Assembly: GCF_011634775.1 (NCBI RefSeq)
Contig: NZ_JAALXT010000013.1
Span: 1-36,036, forward strand
From: Thalassoroseus pseudoceratinae
Lineage (GTDB): Bacteria; Planctomycetota; Planctomycetia; Planctomycetales; Planctomycetaceae
Direction of reading: 5' to 3'
DNA: 36,036 bases
Below, piece by piece: positions 24,041-31,980 of this stretch (its first letter is position 1; every line of letters begins with the position of its first letter). The notes below the pieces were generated by a model that was not told the origin of the DNA, ran no database searches, and saw only the letters and a list, made by a program, of their open reading frames with translations. The position numbers and the translations under genes were made by a program.

Positions 24041-25312
24041 ATGCTTCTGAAGGGGATATTGTTTTTTCTCAAATTGTCGCGATTACTGTCGCAACCGCAT
24101 GGAAGTGTCATTTGTGGACCGCCATCTCCCGAACGCAACCGAGGAGATGAGGCTCTGCTGAGATCAACGCTTGAACGACTGGACTCGACGCGGGAAACGG
24201 AATTGGTGATGACCGGTCCTGGCGATCCGCCACCATTCGTGAGCAACTGTTCGATGCCCGTCTATAGGAAATTTCATCAGGCGTTCAATACTGATCGAGC
24301 CTTTATAGAGCGGGTTAAATTTTTGACCCATATCCGAACTAAACGTGAACTCTTGCTTATAGGCGCGGATGTGATTGATGAAGGTTATGGGCCGAGCCGA
24401 AGCCGTGGTTCACTTCAGACGGTTGCGTTAGCGGCTCGATTGGGAATCCAGTGCCACATTGTCAGCTTCAGCGTCAATGAGACGCCGTCGTCTGCACTGG
24501 CCAAGCGTTTTCTCTCTCTAGGCAACAACACGATCCTAGTGCCTCGGGAACGCATTTCTTACAAGAGGCTTCAGCAAGTTGGCGTTGCAAACCTACGCCT
24601 CGGGGGGGATTTAGCGTTTCTCATGACGTCTGCTTCCGATGGAGACATTCCACAGGATATCCTAGAATTTGCTGGCCGATACCGGGGGCGTATGCTAGGT
24701 ATCAATTTGATAGGCAAAGTCCTGGGCGGACAGTTGGGAAAGAGCATATGGTATCCTGTCTTTGCCCAGGCCTTGGCCCTTCTGCAACAAAAGCAGGATT
24801 TTGGGATTCTCTTGATTCCTCATGATGACTTGGAGGACATTACCGATCTAAGAGAATTGAGTTCAATACTTGGAGAACATCTCAAGAAAAATTCGGTGCA
24901 CTTGCTTGATCCGGTTCCGACTGCTCCTGTACTCAAAGCTGTTGCAGGGAAGTGCCTGCATGTCATAACCTGTCGTATGCATCTCGCGATCGCCACGCTA
25001 GGAATGGGGCGACCAGTGACGTGCTTTCCTTATCAGGGAAAGTTTGAAGGGCAGTTTGAGCATTTGCAATTGTCTGCGGATGGTCTATGGCCGATGGAGT
25101 CTTTGCCTAAGGAACCTCAAGTCTTGGCTGAGCAACTACGTGGCCGCTTCGAGCAAAGCGAGGCAATTGCGGCACACGTGAGGGAACGCCTGCCGACGAT
25201 CCAGGAATTTGCTAATAAAAATTTTCAGGGGTTCAGTGGATTCCTGGAAGCCACATCATCAATGAAGTCCCAAGATCAAACGCCCCAAGCCACTGTGGAA
25301 CGGACGTCGTGA
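24041..25312 (+). CDS. Polysaccharide pyruvyl transferase family protein
   Basis: From the ATG at 24041 the product is 423 residues. GGAGGG at 24019-24024 lies somewhat far upstream (16 bases), so a TTG at 24017 or an unusual start in between is possible. It has a hydrophobic N terminus (MLLKGILFFLKLSRLL), then GPPSPERNRGDEALLRSTLE, close to the N-x-GD-x-A motif of pyruvyl-transferase/CsaB proteins. LRLGGDLAFLM and the C-terminal CRMHLAIATLGMGRPVTCFPYQGKFEG are also characteristic of this family (R-x-H). Members add ketal pyruvate to sugars using PEP, or act as glycosyltransferase-like enzymes; without a close homologue the reaction is uncertain. Its last base pairs overlap the GTG start of the next gene. 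Confidence 0.85.
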   Translation: MLLKGILFFLKLSRLLSQPHGSVICGPPSPERNRGDEALLRSTLERLDSTRETELVMTGPGDPPPFVSNCSMPVYRKFHQAFNTDRAFIERVKFLTHIRTKRELLLIGADVIDEGYGPSRSRGSLQTVALAARLGIQCHIVSFSVNETPSSALAKRFLSLGNNTILVPRERISYKRLQQVGVANLRLGGDLAFLMTSASDGDIPQDILEFAGRYRGRMLGINLIGKVLGGQLGKSIWYPVFAQALALLQQKQDFGILLIPHDDLEDITDLRELSSILGEHLKKNSVHLLDPVPTAPVLKAVAGKCLHVITCRMHLAIATLGMGRPVTCFPYQGKFEGQFEHLQLSADGLWPMESLPKEPQVLAEQLRGRFEQSEAIAAHVRERLPTIQEFANKNFQGFSGFLEATSSMKSQDQTPQATVERTS

Positions 25313-26277
25313 GCATTTCCGTTGTCATCCCTTGTTATAACCGGGAAGATTCAATCGGCTTAGCCATTGAAAGTGCATGCAATCAATCGCAGGCACCAAT
25401 GGAGATCCTTGTTGTGGACGATGGCTCGACCGATTCGTCGGCTCAAGTTGCAGGGAAGTTCGGTTCCCTGGTGCGGGTTATCCGCCAAGCCAATGCGGGA
25501 GCGGCAGCTGCACGAAACCGAGGAATCGCTGAGGCAATGGGTGAATGGATTGCGTTTCTCGATAGCGACGACATCTGGTCTCCAAACAAACTTGAAAAGG
25601 AGTTACAGGTGGCGAAGCGATTTCCAAACGCAGAATTGATCTTCTGTGATACACGAACGGTGCGTGGTGAGCGGGAGATTATGACCAGCCGTTTTGCCCT
25701 GGGTGGGGTGCGTGGCAGTGAGGTGGAGCATGACGGAAAATTTGCCCGCTATGACCGGTCAATATTTTTGTCCATGTTAGACAACAGCCGGGTGATCACC
25801 TCTGCAGTACTTGTGCGGCGTAAATTGCCCGAATTGTGGTTTCCGGAACACATTTGGGGTTCCGAAGATTGGGGCTTATGGTTGAATCTTGCGTTGCGGT
25901 ATCCTCTAGCCTCAATCGATGAAGTTCTCGTAACGATGAGTGCTGGTGAAGACAATTTAACTCGTAGCATCTCACGATTGATGCGCAACGATGTCAAACT
26001 TTTGCAAGAGTTGCGGAACGACCCACTCCTGAACACGGATGAAGTTGCCGCGGTTGAACAGACTCTACAGGGGCGGTACTTTGCGGCCATGTATCATGCA
26101 TTGCGGGCTGGGGAAACCGAGATTAGTCGAAGCTTCCTTAAACGAATTGCACGAGGGAAAGTCGGTTGGCTCGCGTATTGGCGATACTTGGTGGCGTCTT
26201 ACATGCCGGGCCAACTTCTAAGAAGCATTTATGGTGGTTCTGAAAGTCTGCGTGCCGAGTCCGGATTTAGCGATTAG
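25309..26277 (+). CDS. Family 2 glycosyltransferase
   Basis: Translation starts with GTG at 25309, overlapping the preceding stop (GTGA). The 322-residue GT-A enzyme has ISVVIPCYNREDSIGLAI, VVDDGSTDSSAQ (about 35-46), GAAAARNRG and the metal-binding FLDSDDIWSPNKLE (DSDD at 85-88). HIWGSEDWGLWLNLALRYPLA follows and is a typical catalytic-base/acceptor region (ED). The N-terminal domain matches the gene at 19498 in almost every motif, suggesting duplication. A gap of 27 bases with an AGGAG ribosome site leads to the O-antigen-ligase-like gene. Donor sugar unknown. Confidence 0.92.
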   Translation: MSISVVIPCYNREDSIGLAIESACNQSQAPMEILVVDDGSTDSSAQVAGKFGSLVRVIRQANAGAAAARNRGIAEAMGEWIAFLDSDDIWSPNKLEKELQVAKRFPNAELIFCDTRTVRGEREIMTSRFALGGVRGSEVEHDGKFARYDRSIFLSMLDNSRVITSAVLVRRKLPELWFPEHIWGSEDWGLWLNLALRYPLASIDEVLVTMSAGEDNLTRSISRLMRNDVKLLQELRNDPLLNTDEVAAVEQTLQGRYFAAMYHALRAGETEISRSFLKRIARGKVGWLAYWRYLVASYMPGQLLRSIYGGSESLRAESGFSD

Positions 26278-26304
26278 CAGCTGGGAAAGGCCAGGAGACG
26301 TGCT

Positions 26305-27672
26305 ATGAAAGGCATGCTGTTTATCTATGGCCTACTGGCCATATGTTGTATTATTGGTTTGGCACGTCCGCATGTGGCTTTGATTGGCTACTATGGCTTC
26401 GCCGTCTTGATCCCTGAGTGGAATTGGCGTTGGGCGTTGCCGCCGAACCCTGGGTTTCAGAAATACCTCGTGGCCTCATGTTTGCTTGGATTCTTATTCA
26501 ATGGTCTTCGAGGAAATCGACTGCGTGGTGGACCGCTAGCAGCTTGTCTTTGCTTCGGACTTTATCTGGGTTTGTCTTACGTCAGTGCGGCTTCGAGCAT
26601 TAGTCCGTCGAACTCACAGTGGTTCATGTCGTTCATGTGGAAAATTGTGCTAATGGCTGCAATGGCAGTTCTGCTGCTCGATTCGCCTCGCAAAATAAGC
26701 GCAATTTTGTGGATTTTGGTCCTCGCACAAGGCTACAACGCTTTTCGGATAAATGAACAATACTTCGAAACTGGCATTTGCTGGGCCGCATATACTGGTT
26801 GGGCGTTCATGGACAATAACATCTATTGCATGGCCACAATGCCGATGATCGGCATGAGTCTCGCCTTGGCATTTCGTTCACAACGGATCTGGCAGCGAGC
26901 GATTGCTGGCGGAATCTTTCTACTGCAAATGCATCAAATCATGCTGATGCAATCCCGTGGCTGTATGCTAGGGGCGATAATCCTTGCAGGGGTCTTCTTC
27001 TTACTGGTCCCCAAAAATGCCTATTCATGGGCCGCAATTCTCGGTTCGATTTTCGCGGCTACGGTTCTGGCAGGTCCGTCAGTCGTCAAGGAGTTTAGCT
27101 CCTCGTTCGCGTCAGCCGAAAAACGAGATTCCTCTGCCGACAGCCGTTTTAAATTATGGGAGGCCGGAGCGAAGATTACCGCGGACTATCCAGTTTTGGG
27201 CGTTGGGCCAGATGCAGGCCGTCGAATAGTACACAAATACTACCCAGGGGGGTTGCGAGCCAGAGACAAGGCGTTACATAATACACTATTTGAAGTGACC
27301 GCTTGCTCAGGCGTGCCAGCGGCTGTCGGGTACTTTGGTTTTTTCGGTATTTGTTGGCTCAGTGTCGCGTGGTTTTGGAAAAGGGAAGGCAAAATCTTGG
27401 CCCCCCCAATGAGTGCTGCTTGCTTGGCCATATTGTGTGGGCTACCTGGTTTTTTGGTATCTGCGATGTTTTCCTCTTCGCTGTTGGTTGAGTCGCCATA
27501 TGCCTTAGCTGCGTTAGGATGCGCTACAATCTTGGTGCGAAAAGCCTATGAGGATCGACATCAATCATCGTCGCACGGTTTTCCGGGAACCGTGGATCAC
27601 ATAGGCAAATCGACTCAGTTTCTTCCCAGATCAGCAGAAGTCGAGATAACTCCGGAGCCATTCCGCCAATGA
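26305..27672 (+). CDS. O-antigen ligase-like (Wzy/WaaL family) polytopic membrane protein
   Basis: The 455-residue protein has about ten to eleven predicted membrane segments. The central region has MLMQSRGCMLGAIILAGVFFLL followed by a large periplasmic loop (about residues 255-325) containing SADSRFKLWEAGAKI, VLGVGPDAGRR and KALHNTLFEVTACSG. That arrangement, with the conserved Arg in SRG and the His of HN in the loop, is typical of the PF04932 superfamily (Wzy polymerases, WaaL ligases and exosortase-linked O-glycosylation ligases). It could polymerise repeat units or ligate the glycan to a protein or lipid acceptor. Which of these it does cannot be told by eye. An AGGAG sits 9 bases before the ATG. 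Its stop overlaps the next ATG by 4 bases. Confidence 0.88.
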   Translation: MKGMLFIYGLLAICCIIGLARPHVALIGYYGFAVLIPEWNWRWALPPNPGFQKYLVASCLLGFLFNGLRGNRLRGGPLAACLCFGLYLGLSYVSAASSISPSNSQWFMSFMWKIVLMAAMAVLLLDSPRKISAILWILVLAQGYNAFRINEQYFETGICWAAYTGWAFMDNNIYCMATMPMIGMSLALAFRSQRIWQRAIAGGIFLLQMHQIMLMQSRGCMLGAIILAGVFFLLVPKNAYSWAAILGSIFAATVLAGPSVVKEFSSSFASAEKRDSSADSRFKLWEAGAKITADYPVLGVGPDAGRRIVHKYYPGGLRARDKALHNTLFEVTACSGVPAAVGYFGFFGICWLSVAWFWKREGKILAPPMSAACLAILCGLPGFLVSAMFSSSLLVESPYALAALGCATILVRKAYEDRHQSSSHGFPGTVDHIGKSTQFLPRSAEVEITPEPFRQ

Positions 27673-28895
27673 CTTCCCAATCCCTAATACTTGTGCTCGC
27701 CGAGAACTTTCCGCCGCGTCACGGGGGAAGCGGACGATGGTTGTGGGAATTATTTCGGCGTCTGCCGGCAGATCGCAGTGTGATTGCCGCCGGGATCATG
27801 CCGGGAGCTGAAGCGTTTGACAGTACGCACGATCTCAATGTTTCTCGAATTCAATATGCAGATCCCTCGAAGGGTATCGTTCATCCAAAGGGTTTTCGCG
27901 GCTATTGGCGAAATTTCCGGCAACTGTCTCAGTTGGCTATCGGAGTCGGTGCGACGACCGTTCATGCTGGTTGTGTGTTGCCTGAAGGCTTCTTAGCCTA
28001 CATGATGTCGCTGAAACTTGATTTACCTTATCTCGTCTATGTGCATGGTGAGGAAGTTGAAGGAGCCTCTTTGGGACATGAACTGAATTGGATGGTTCGT
28101 CGCGTTTTTCGACGAGCCGCTTGCTTAGTAGCCAATACACAGAACACACGGAATATTCTCATTCGCGATTGGAACGTGCCCGAGCATCAAGTTACTGTCG
28201 TGCATCCCGGTGTGGACACGGAACAATTCCAACCTGCCCCAAGAAACGCGAAGGTCCGAAATAATTTGGAATGGGGCGAACGGCCGGTCATTTTGACAGT
28301 CGGCCGACTTGCTAAACGCAAAGGCTTGGATGTGATGTTGCGAGCCATGCCCGCAATTTGCCAATCCATCCCCAACGTCCTGTATGCTATTGTGGGAGAC
28401 GGCGAAGAGCGTGATAGGCTCATGCAAATCGTTCAGGAAGAGAATCTGCAAGACCATGTGCGTTTCCACGGCGCGGTTGATGACCATACGATCAGGAACT
28501 GCTATCAGCAATGTGATCTGTTCGTGCTGCCAAATCGCCGAGTCGGTACCGACATCGAAGGGTTTGGAATGGTGCTGCTCGAAGCGCAAGCCTGCGGCCA
28601 ACCAGTTTTGGCTGGGGCATCTGGTGGTACGGCTGAAGCAATCGATCCAGGTTACACCGGCCTGACAATTGATTGCCGTTCATCCGACCAATTAGCCAAG
28701 CCTGTGATCGAATTACTTCAAAACACGAAGCAACGAGAGCAAATGGGAAGGGCAGGGCGCGAATGGACCGTTGTAAATTTTGACTGGGCAGCGTTAGCTA
28801 AGCATGCTGATCGTGTGTTTTCCGGAATTGAACCGCTTTGCAAGAGAGGCAGTGGCAAGCGTTTCGATGCAAACGACTCAGGGCTAACCCCGTAA
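27669..28895 (+). CDS. Family 4 (GT-B) glycosyltransferase
   Basis: The 408-residue protein has a typical N-terminal NFPPRHGGSGRWLWELF and a C-terminal GT4 donor half with VILTVGRLAKRKGLDVML, YAIVGDGEERDRLMQIV and GTDIEGFGMVLLEAQACGQPVLAG, with both Glu of E-x7-E (IEGFG...LLE). PDVDTEQF-like hinge (VVHPGVDTEQFQP) is the usual mannosyltransferase/PimB-like motif. It overlaps the ligase-like gene by 4 bases. This is the last GT4 of the locus. Its product resembles mannosyl- or glucosyltransferases of exopolysaccharide pathways, but donor specificity is not reliable from motifs. Confidence 0.93.
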   Translation: MTSQSLILVLAENFPPRHGGSGRWLWELFRRLPADRSVIAAGIMPGAEAFDSTHDLNVSRIQYADPSKGIVHPKGFRGYWRNFRQLSQLAIGVGATTVHAGCVLPEGFLAYMMSLKLDLPYLVYVHGEEVEGASLGHELNWMVRRVFRRAACLVANTQNTRNILIRDWNVPEHQVTVVHPGVDTEQFQPAPRNAKVRNNLEWGERPVILTVGRLAKRKGLDVMLRAMPAICQSIPNVLYAIVGDGEERDRLMQIVQEENLQDHVRFHGAVDDHTIRNCYQQCDLFVLPNRRVGTDIEGFGMVLLEAQACGQPVLAGASGGTAEAIDPGYTGLTIDCRSSDQLAKPVIELLQNTKQREQMGRAGREWTVVNFDWAALAKHADRVFSGIEPLCKRGSGKRFDANDSGLTP

Positions 28896-29062
28896 GCGAA
28901 AAAACAATTAAATCTCAGCAACCATGACGGTCTCAGTGGATGTGCTTTATGAGTCTCCATTTCCCAAAGTATTCAATACGTCTACAGGCTAATAACTTTT
29001 TCGTGACCTCTATATACAGTTCGATCGCTAACTATCAATTGCAATCCCTTCTTTGAATCGAC

Positions 29063-30055
29063 ATGTATAGCACTATACTCCGTAATATCACGCTACCCAC
29101 TTGGTTTCCAAATCGCTTAACAAGGAAATGGGATGCCATCCGCATAGGTCGGAACCTCCGAAATGTACTAGCTTGTCCGCCAATATCGGCAGCGAGTGCC
29201 AGAACTGCCAATGCAGACATCCACATGCTTCTTTGCGACCGAGACTTACTAGCTGGTTTAGTGGCATTAAAGTCACTGCTCCGCTTTCAGGGGGAAGCGC
29301 AATTCGCCGTTACGATTACCGACGACGGTAGCCTAAGCAACGCAAGCCGACAGATTCTCAACACACACATACCTCGAATACGGTTCCTAGCCTCAGTGGA
29401 GAATAAAGTTTTGGAAAGTCTAAGGGATTATCCATTGGTGCAGCAACTGTATCATGGGCAGTTTTTGTTCGCTCGAAAGTTATGTCATCCAGCACTAATG
29501 TCGTCTACTGACCGTGCAATCGTATTAGATTCCGACACAGCTTTTCTTCGCAAACCCGAGCGTTTGCTTCAATGGGCTCAAGGCAGGAAGGGAAGCATTC
29601 CCAACTTGTATTTGAGTGATCAGCGGGACGAGTCTACGGAGATTCCGTGCCGTGTGAAGGAAATCTTTTCGGAATTGGCACCGAATAAAATGCTCCCGAA
29701 CCTCTTCTTTAATGCTGGACTATTAGCGTATCAGCCCAAAGATATCGACTTTTCAATTGCGAATTCGTATCTTGATTGGCGGCAAGGTGCCGATGCTCAA
29801 CTAGTCGACAACCAAGGCGGTTTCTGGTTTGGCGAATGGACGATCGAGCAGACATGCTACTTACTTTCGTATGCTGGAATGAAGACGCCTATCGAGGATT
29901 TTGGCTCTGACTACGCGATCGGTAGAGAACCGAGTGCGGTATTCTGCCACTTCCTTAACTACTATTATCGGCAACCGAAGACTCTGCAGATGCTAAGCGA
30001 GTTGATTCAAGAAATTACCCCCCCTGGTAACAGGGAATCCACCTACGCGAATTAA
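29063..30055 (+). CDS. GT8-like glycosyltransferase or unknown nucleotide-diphospho-sugar transferase
   Basis: The 330-residue protein has a basic N terminus of about 45 residues, then IHMLLCDRDLLAGLVALKSLLRF (a GT-A start), VTITDDGSL, and the metal-binding IVLDSDTAFL with the DxD at Asp156-x-Asp158. Later come FFNAGLLAYQPKDIDF and the C-terminal FCHFLNYYYR, which carries the His-bearing region of GT8-type enzymes. This suggests a retaining GT-A transferase, though the sequence is divergent and no specific subfamily is evident. It lies 167 bases beyond the GT4 gene with no overlap and is the last gene before the mobile-element region. It could therefore be a late-acting or peripheral member of the polysaccharide locus. 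Confidence 0.75.
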   Translation: MYSTILRNITLPTWFPNRLTRKWDAIRIGRNLRNVLACPPISAASARTANADIHMLLCDRDLLAGLVALKSLLRFQGEAQFAVTITDDGSLSNASRQILNTHIPRIRFLASVENKVLESLRDYPLVQQLYHGQFLFARKLCHPALMSSTDRAIVLDSDTAFLRKPERLLQWAQGRKGSIPNLYLSDQRDESTEIPCRVKEIFSELAPNKMLPNLFFNAGLLAYQPKDIDFSIANSYLDWRQGADAQLVDNQGGFWFGEWTIEQTCYLLSYAGMKTPIEDFGSDYAIGREPSAVFCHFLNYYYRQPKTLQMLSELIQEITPPGNRESTYAN

Positions 30056-30063
30056 GCATAAGT

Positions 30064-30204
30064 ATGCAACTGTCTTTTAATAATGATGGCATGATGAGTC
30101 GAAGTCTAATGACAATAAAATCAGCGGGGATGCGTCCAGAGGAATATGACCGACTTCGTGAATTGCTTTGGTCTGCCTTTGAAAAACTAGTCCATGTGGT
30201 ATGA
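30064..30204 (+). CDS. Short ORF beside the IS110 insertion, possibly a broken gene end
   Basis: An ATG at 30064 opens 46 codons ending at 30204. The product ends RPEEYDRLRELLWSAFEKLVHVV, a charged amphipathic helix that looks more like real coding sequence than chance. It starts 8 bases after the GT8-like stop and ends about 65 bases before the likely left edge of the IS110 element. It may be a short real gene or the remains of a gene disturbed by nearby insertions. No domain is recognisable. Confidence 0.3.
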   Translation: MQLSFNNDGMMSRSLMTIKSAGMRPEEYDRLRELLWSAFEKLVHVV

Positions 30205-30274
30205 GTATCCATGTAAGCCGGGCTTTGGTGAGATCGGTGCTTTCTGGGACAATGCACTAGTGTGAGTTGTCCGG

Positions 30275-30286
30275 AAGTTCTCAACA
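30275..30286 (+). repeat. Left subterminal inverted repeat of the IS110/IS1111-like element
   Basis: AAGTTCTCAACA is the inverted partner of 31346-31357 with 10 of 12 positions matching, placed 15 bases before the transposase ATG. Confidence 0.5.
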
Positions 30287-30300
30287 AGTGGAGGCTTACG

Positions 30301-31350
30301 ATGAGGATTCTCGCGATTGATCTTGGCAAGACCAGCAGTGTGGCGTGTGTGTACGAGGTCGAGGATGCCACTCGACAATTCCGCCGGTTCCGAACGACTG
30401 GCCAGGCCCTTCAAAGCTTGGTGAATGACATTCGCCCCGATCGTATGGTGATTGAGATCTGTCCGATGGCTGGCTGGATTGCTGACTTGATCACCTCGAT
30501 GGGCGTGGAGGTGCAGGTGGCAAACGTATCGGCACCGGCTTGGCGATGGAGCAACACCAGACGAAAAACAGAAGGGGATGACGCGCTTCGTCTGGCTCAG
30601 CTGTCGTCGCTCAACCAGTTGCCGCAAGTGGCCGTACCAGCACCACCGACGCGTCAGTGGCGGGCCATGATTCGATACCGTCATCAGTTGATTCAAAGAC
30701 GAACACAAATCCGGAACCACATTCGGGCGTTGTTTGATCGACAGGGCCTGGCACTTCCCCGACGAACGGCGTGCTGGACTCAAGCGGGTATCGCTGCTCT
30801 TCGGACCTACGCCAAGAACTTCGAAGAAGTCGATATGGACGAGTTGTGGCGTGGTGAATTGGAGTGCGAACTCCAGGCACTCTCGGCCATCGAGGAATTA
30901 GTCAGCCAAGTTGAACAAAAGTTGGATGAAATCGAGCAACAGCAAGCGTCTTGCCGTCTGCTAAGAACCATTCCTGGTGTCGGCCCACGGCTCGCCGAGA
31001 TCGTGGCAGCTGTTCTGGATGATCCGCGCCGGTTTTCAAACAGCAAGCAGGTGGCTTGTTACGCGGGACTGACACCAAGGCAGTATCAATCGGGCGACAC
31101 AGATCGCCAAGGACGAATCAGTCGGCAGGGGAACTCGCTTCTGAGGGCGATGCTTGTCGAAGTCAGTTGGGTCAGCCTGCGTTACAACTCTTGGGCACGG
31201 CAAATCTATGAACGAGTCCGTCGCGGGAGTGCTGGTCGCAAAAAAATCGCGATTGTTGCCGTCGCTAGACGATTACTGGTGCGATGCTGGGCCATGTTGC
31301 GTGACGGAACGGCATGGAACCCTCCACTCACTGTGGGCGTTTCAGTGTAG
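30301..31350 (+). CDS. IS110-family transposase (DEDD/Ser, bridge-RNA-guided recombinase type)
   Basis: The ATG at 30301 is preceded by GGAGG and gives 349 residues; a GTG at 30262 in frame is less likely. The N-terminal RuvC-like DEDD domain shows Asp7 (AIDLGKTS), Glu52 (VIEICPMAGW) and Asp93/94 (EGDDALRLAQL). The C-terminal Transposase_20 domain has IPGVGPRLAEIVAAVL (a helix-hairpin-helix-like segment), ACYAGLTPRQYQSGDTDRQG and GNSLLRAML, with the catalytic Ser at 279. This is the layout of IS110/IS1111 recombinases, which insert a circular element into a guided target without DDE chemistry. Length and motifs are complete and no frameshift or stop is visible, so the enzyme may be active. 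Confidence 0.95.
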   Translation: MRILAIDLGKTSSVACVYEVEDATRQFRRFRTTGQALQSLVNDIRPDRMVIEICPMAGWIADLITSMGVEVQVANVSAPAWRWSNTRRKTEGDDALRLAQLSSLNQLPQVAVPAPPTRQWRAMIRYRHQLIQRRTQIRNHIRALFDRQGLALPRRTACWTQAGIAALRTYAKNFEEVDMDELWRGELECELQALSAIEELVSQVEQKLDEIEQQQASCRLLRTIPGVGPRLAEIVAAVLDDPRRFSNSKQVACYAGLTPRQYQSGDTDRQGRISRQGNSLLRAMLVEVSWVSLRYNSWARQIYERVRRGSAGRKKIAIVAVARRLLVRCWAMLRDGTAWNPPLTVGVSV

Positions 31351-31357
31351 AGAACCT
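31346..31357 (+). repeat. Right subterminal inverted repeat of the IS110/IS1111-like element
   Basis: TGTAGAGAACCT overlaps the transposase stop and pairs with 30275-30286 (10 of 12). Subterminal repeats around the CDS are a feature of the IS1111 subgroup. Confidence 0.5.
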
Positions 31358-31399
31358 GTTTGTCCAAAGTCCGGAAGCCAAGGCGTGTTGACGTGTCGA

Positions 31400-31530
31400 T
31401 GATTGGAACGATGATAGCCCGTTGAAACCTTGGGCCATTTCAGCCCGCCTATGAGGATGGGCGTCATCGCAAGGACAAATGAGCCCGCGGATATAACAGC
31501 TCTGAACCCGCGGCAGCTCGGATAGAAGGG
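31400..31530 (+). ncRNA. Candidate IS110-family bridge RNA region (structured 3' noncoding end)
   Basis: Downstream of the transposase lie two strong stems. One is at 31443-31462 (GCCCGCC/GGATGGGC, one mismatch, loop TATGA). The other is at 31481-31519 (arms 31481-31490 and 31508-31519 with a CA bulge, 17-base loop). IS110 elements are now known to carry a guide RNA with internal loops in a noncoding end, and in the IS1111 subgroup it lies after the CDS, as I recall. The structure fits that idea, but base-pairing of loops to target and donor ends was not established, and orientation and limits are estimated. Confidence 0.35.
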
Positions 31531-31559
31531 TGAACCAATCAACGGCGCTGACGCCACGG

Positions 31560-31614
31560 TTTTGGGTGACTCCGCTCCGAGACAATTGAGAGCTCTACGC
31601 TCCGTCACCCAAAA
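31560..31614. repeat. 11-bp perfect inverted repeat between the IS110 and IS3 elements
   Basis: TTTTGGGTGAC (31560-31570) and GTCACCCAAAA (31604-31614) pair across 33 bases. It may be a terminator-like or element-end structure. I could not assign it to either IS. Confidence 0.4.
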
Positions 31615-31692
31615 AAGCGAAAACAAGACTTGACAACCCGGCTTCATAGAAAGGTTTCATCAGCCCGATTTTGGGCGAAGGAGACCTGGAAG

Positions 31693-31980
31693 ATGAGTGC
31701 GAAGAAACGCAAGCGGCATACGCCGGAGCAGATTGTCAAGAAGTTGCGAGACGCGGATGCGATGTTGAATGCCGGTCACGATTTGGCGGCGGTGCTGCAG
31801 TCACTCGAAGTCAGCGAATCCACGCTCGAGCGATGGCGGAAGCAGTATGGCGGGATGAAGTCCGAAGAGGCTAAACGTCTCAAAGAACTCGAAGATGAGA
31901 ACCGCCGGTTGAAGCAGTTGGTAGCGGACTTGTCTTTGGACAACCAAATGCTGAAATCGGTGGCCTCAAAAAACTGGTGA
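31693..31980 (+). CDS. IS3-family transposase OrfA (HTH)
   Basis: The ATG at 31693 is preceded by a GGAG site and gives 95 residues. It has RHTPEQIVKKLRDADAML, a helix-turn-helix (LQSLEVSESTLERWRKQYGG) and a C-terminal leucine-zipper-like helix (KELEDENRRLKQLVADL, then LDNQML). This is the HTH_Tnp_1-type OrfA of IS3 elements, which binds the element ends and dimerises. OrfB follows in the -1 frame and is reached by the slippery heptamer at 31968. The frame is intact here; orfB is not, so the element cannot transpose by itself. A candidate left end begins near 31632 (TGACAACCC). Confidence 0.92.
   Translation: MSAKKRKRHTPEQIVKKLRDADAMLNAGHDLAAVLQSLEVSESTLERWRKQYGGMKSEEAKRLKELEDENRRLKQLVADLSLDNQMLKSVASKNW
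31968..31974 (+). promoter_or_regulatory. Programmed -1 frameshift heptamer (A AAA AAC)
   Basis: AAAAAAC is aligned with the OrfA reading frame as A-AAA-AAC four codons from its stop, which matches the canonical X-XXY-YYZ pattern. Slippage back one base leads into the OrfB frame (LKKLVSLSRKRTAVG), as in IS3 elements that make an OrfAB fusion. A downstream stimulatory structure was not tested. Confidence 0.75.

Larger units (their letters stand above)
30269..31530 (+). mobile_element. IS110-family insertion sequence, IS1111-like (approximate limits)
   Basis: The element is built around the transposase CDS at 30301-31350. A 12-base imperfect inverted repeat flanks the CDS (30275-30286 and 31346-31357, 10 of 12 matching), as in the IS1111 subgroup, whose inverted repeats are subterminal. 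A 9-base direct repeat (GTCCGGAAG) occurs at 30269 and 31369. The 3' side has a structured noncoding segment (31400-31530) that may encode the guide RNA. True ends cannot be placed without a comparison copy, so the limits are estimates. Confidence 0.6.

Noticed and set aside
31328-31647. - strand frames of 85-101 codons downstream of the IS110 transposase
   Set aside because: They cover the structured noncoding end, overlap each other and show no domain, so they are treated as chance frames over a possible RNA gene.
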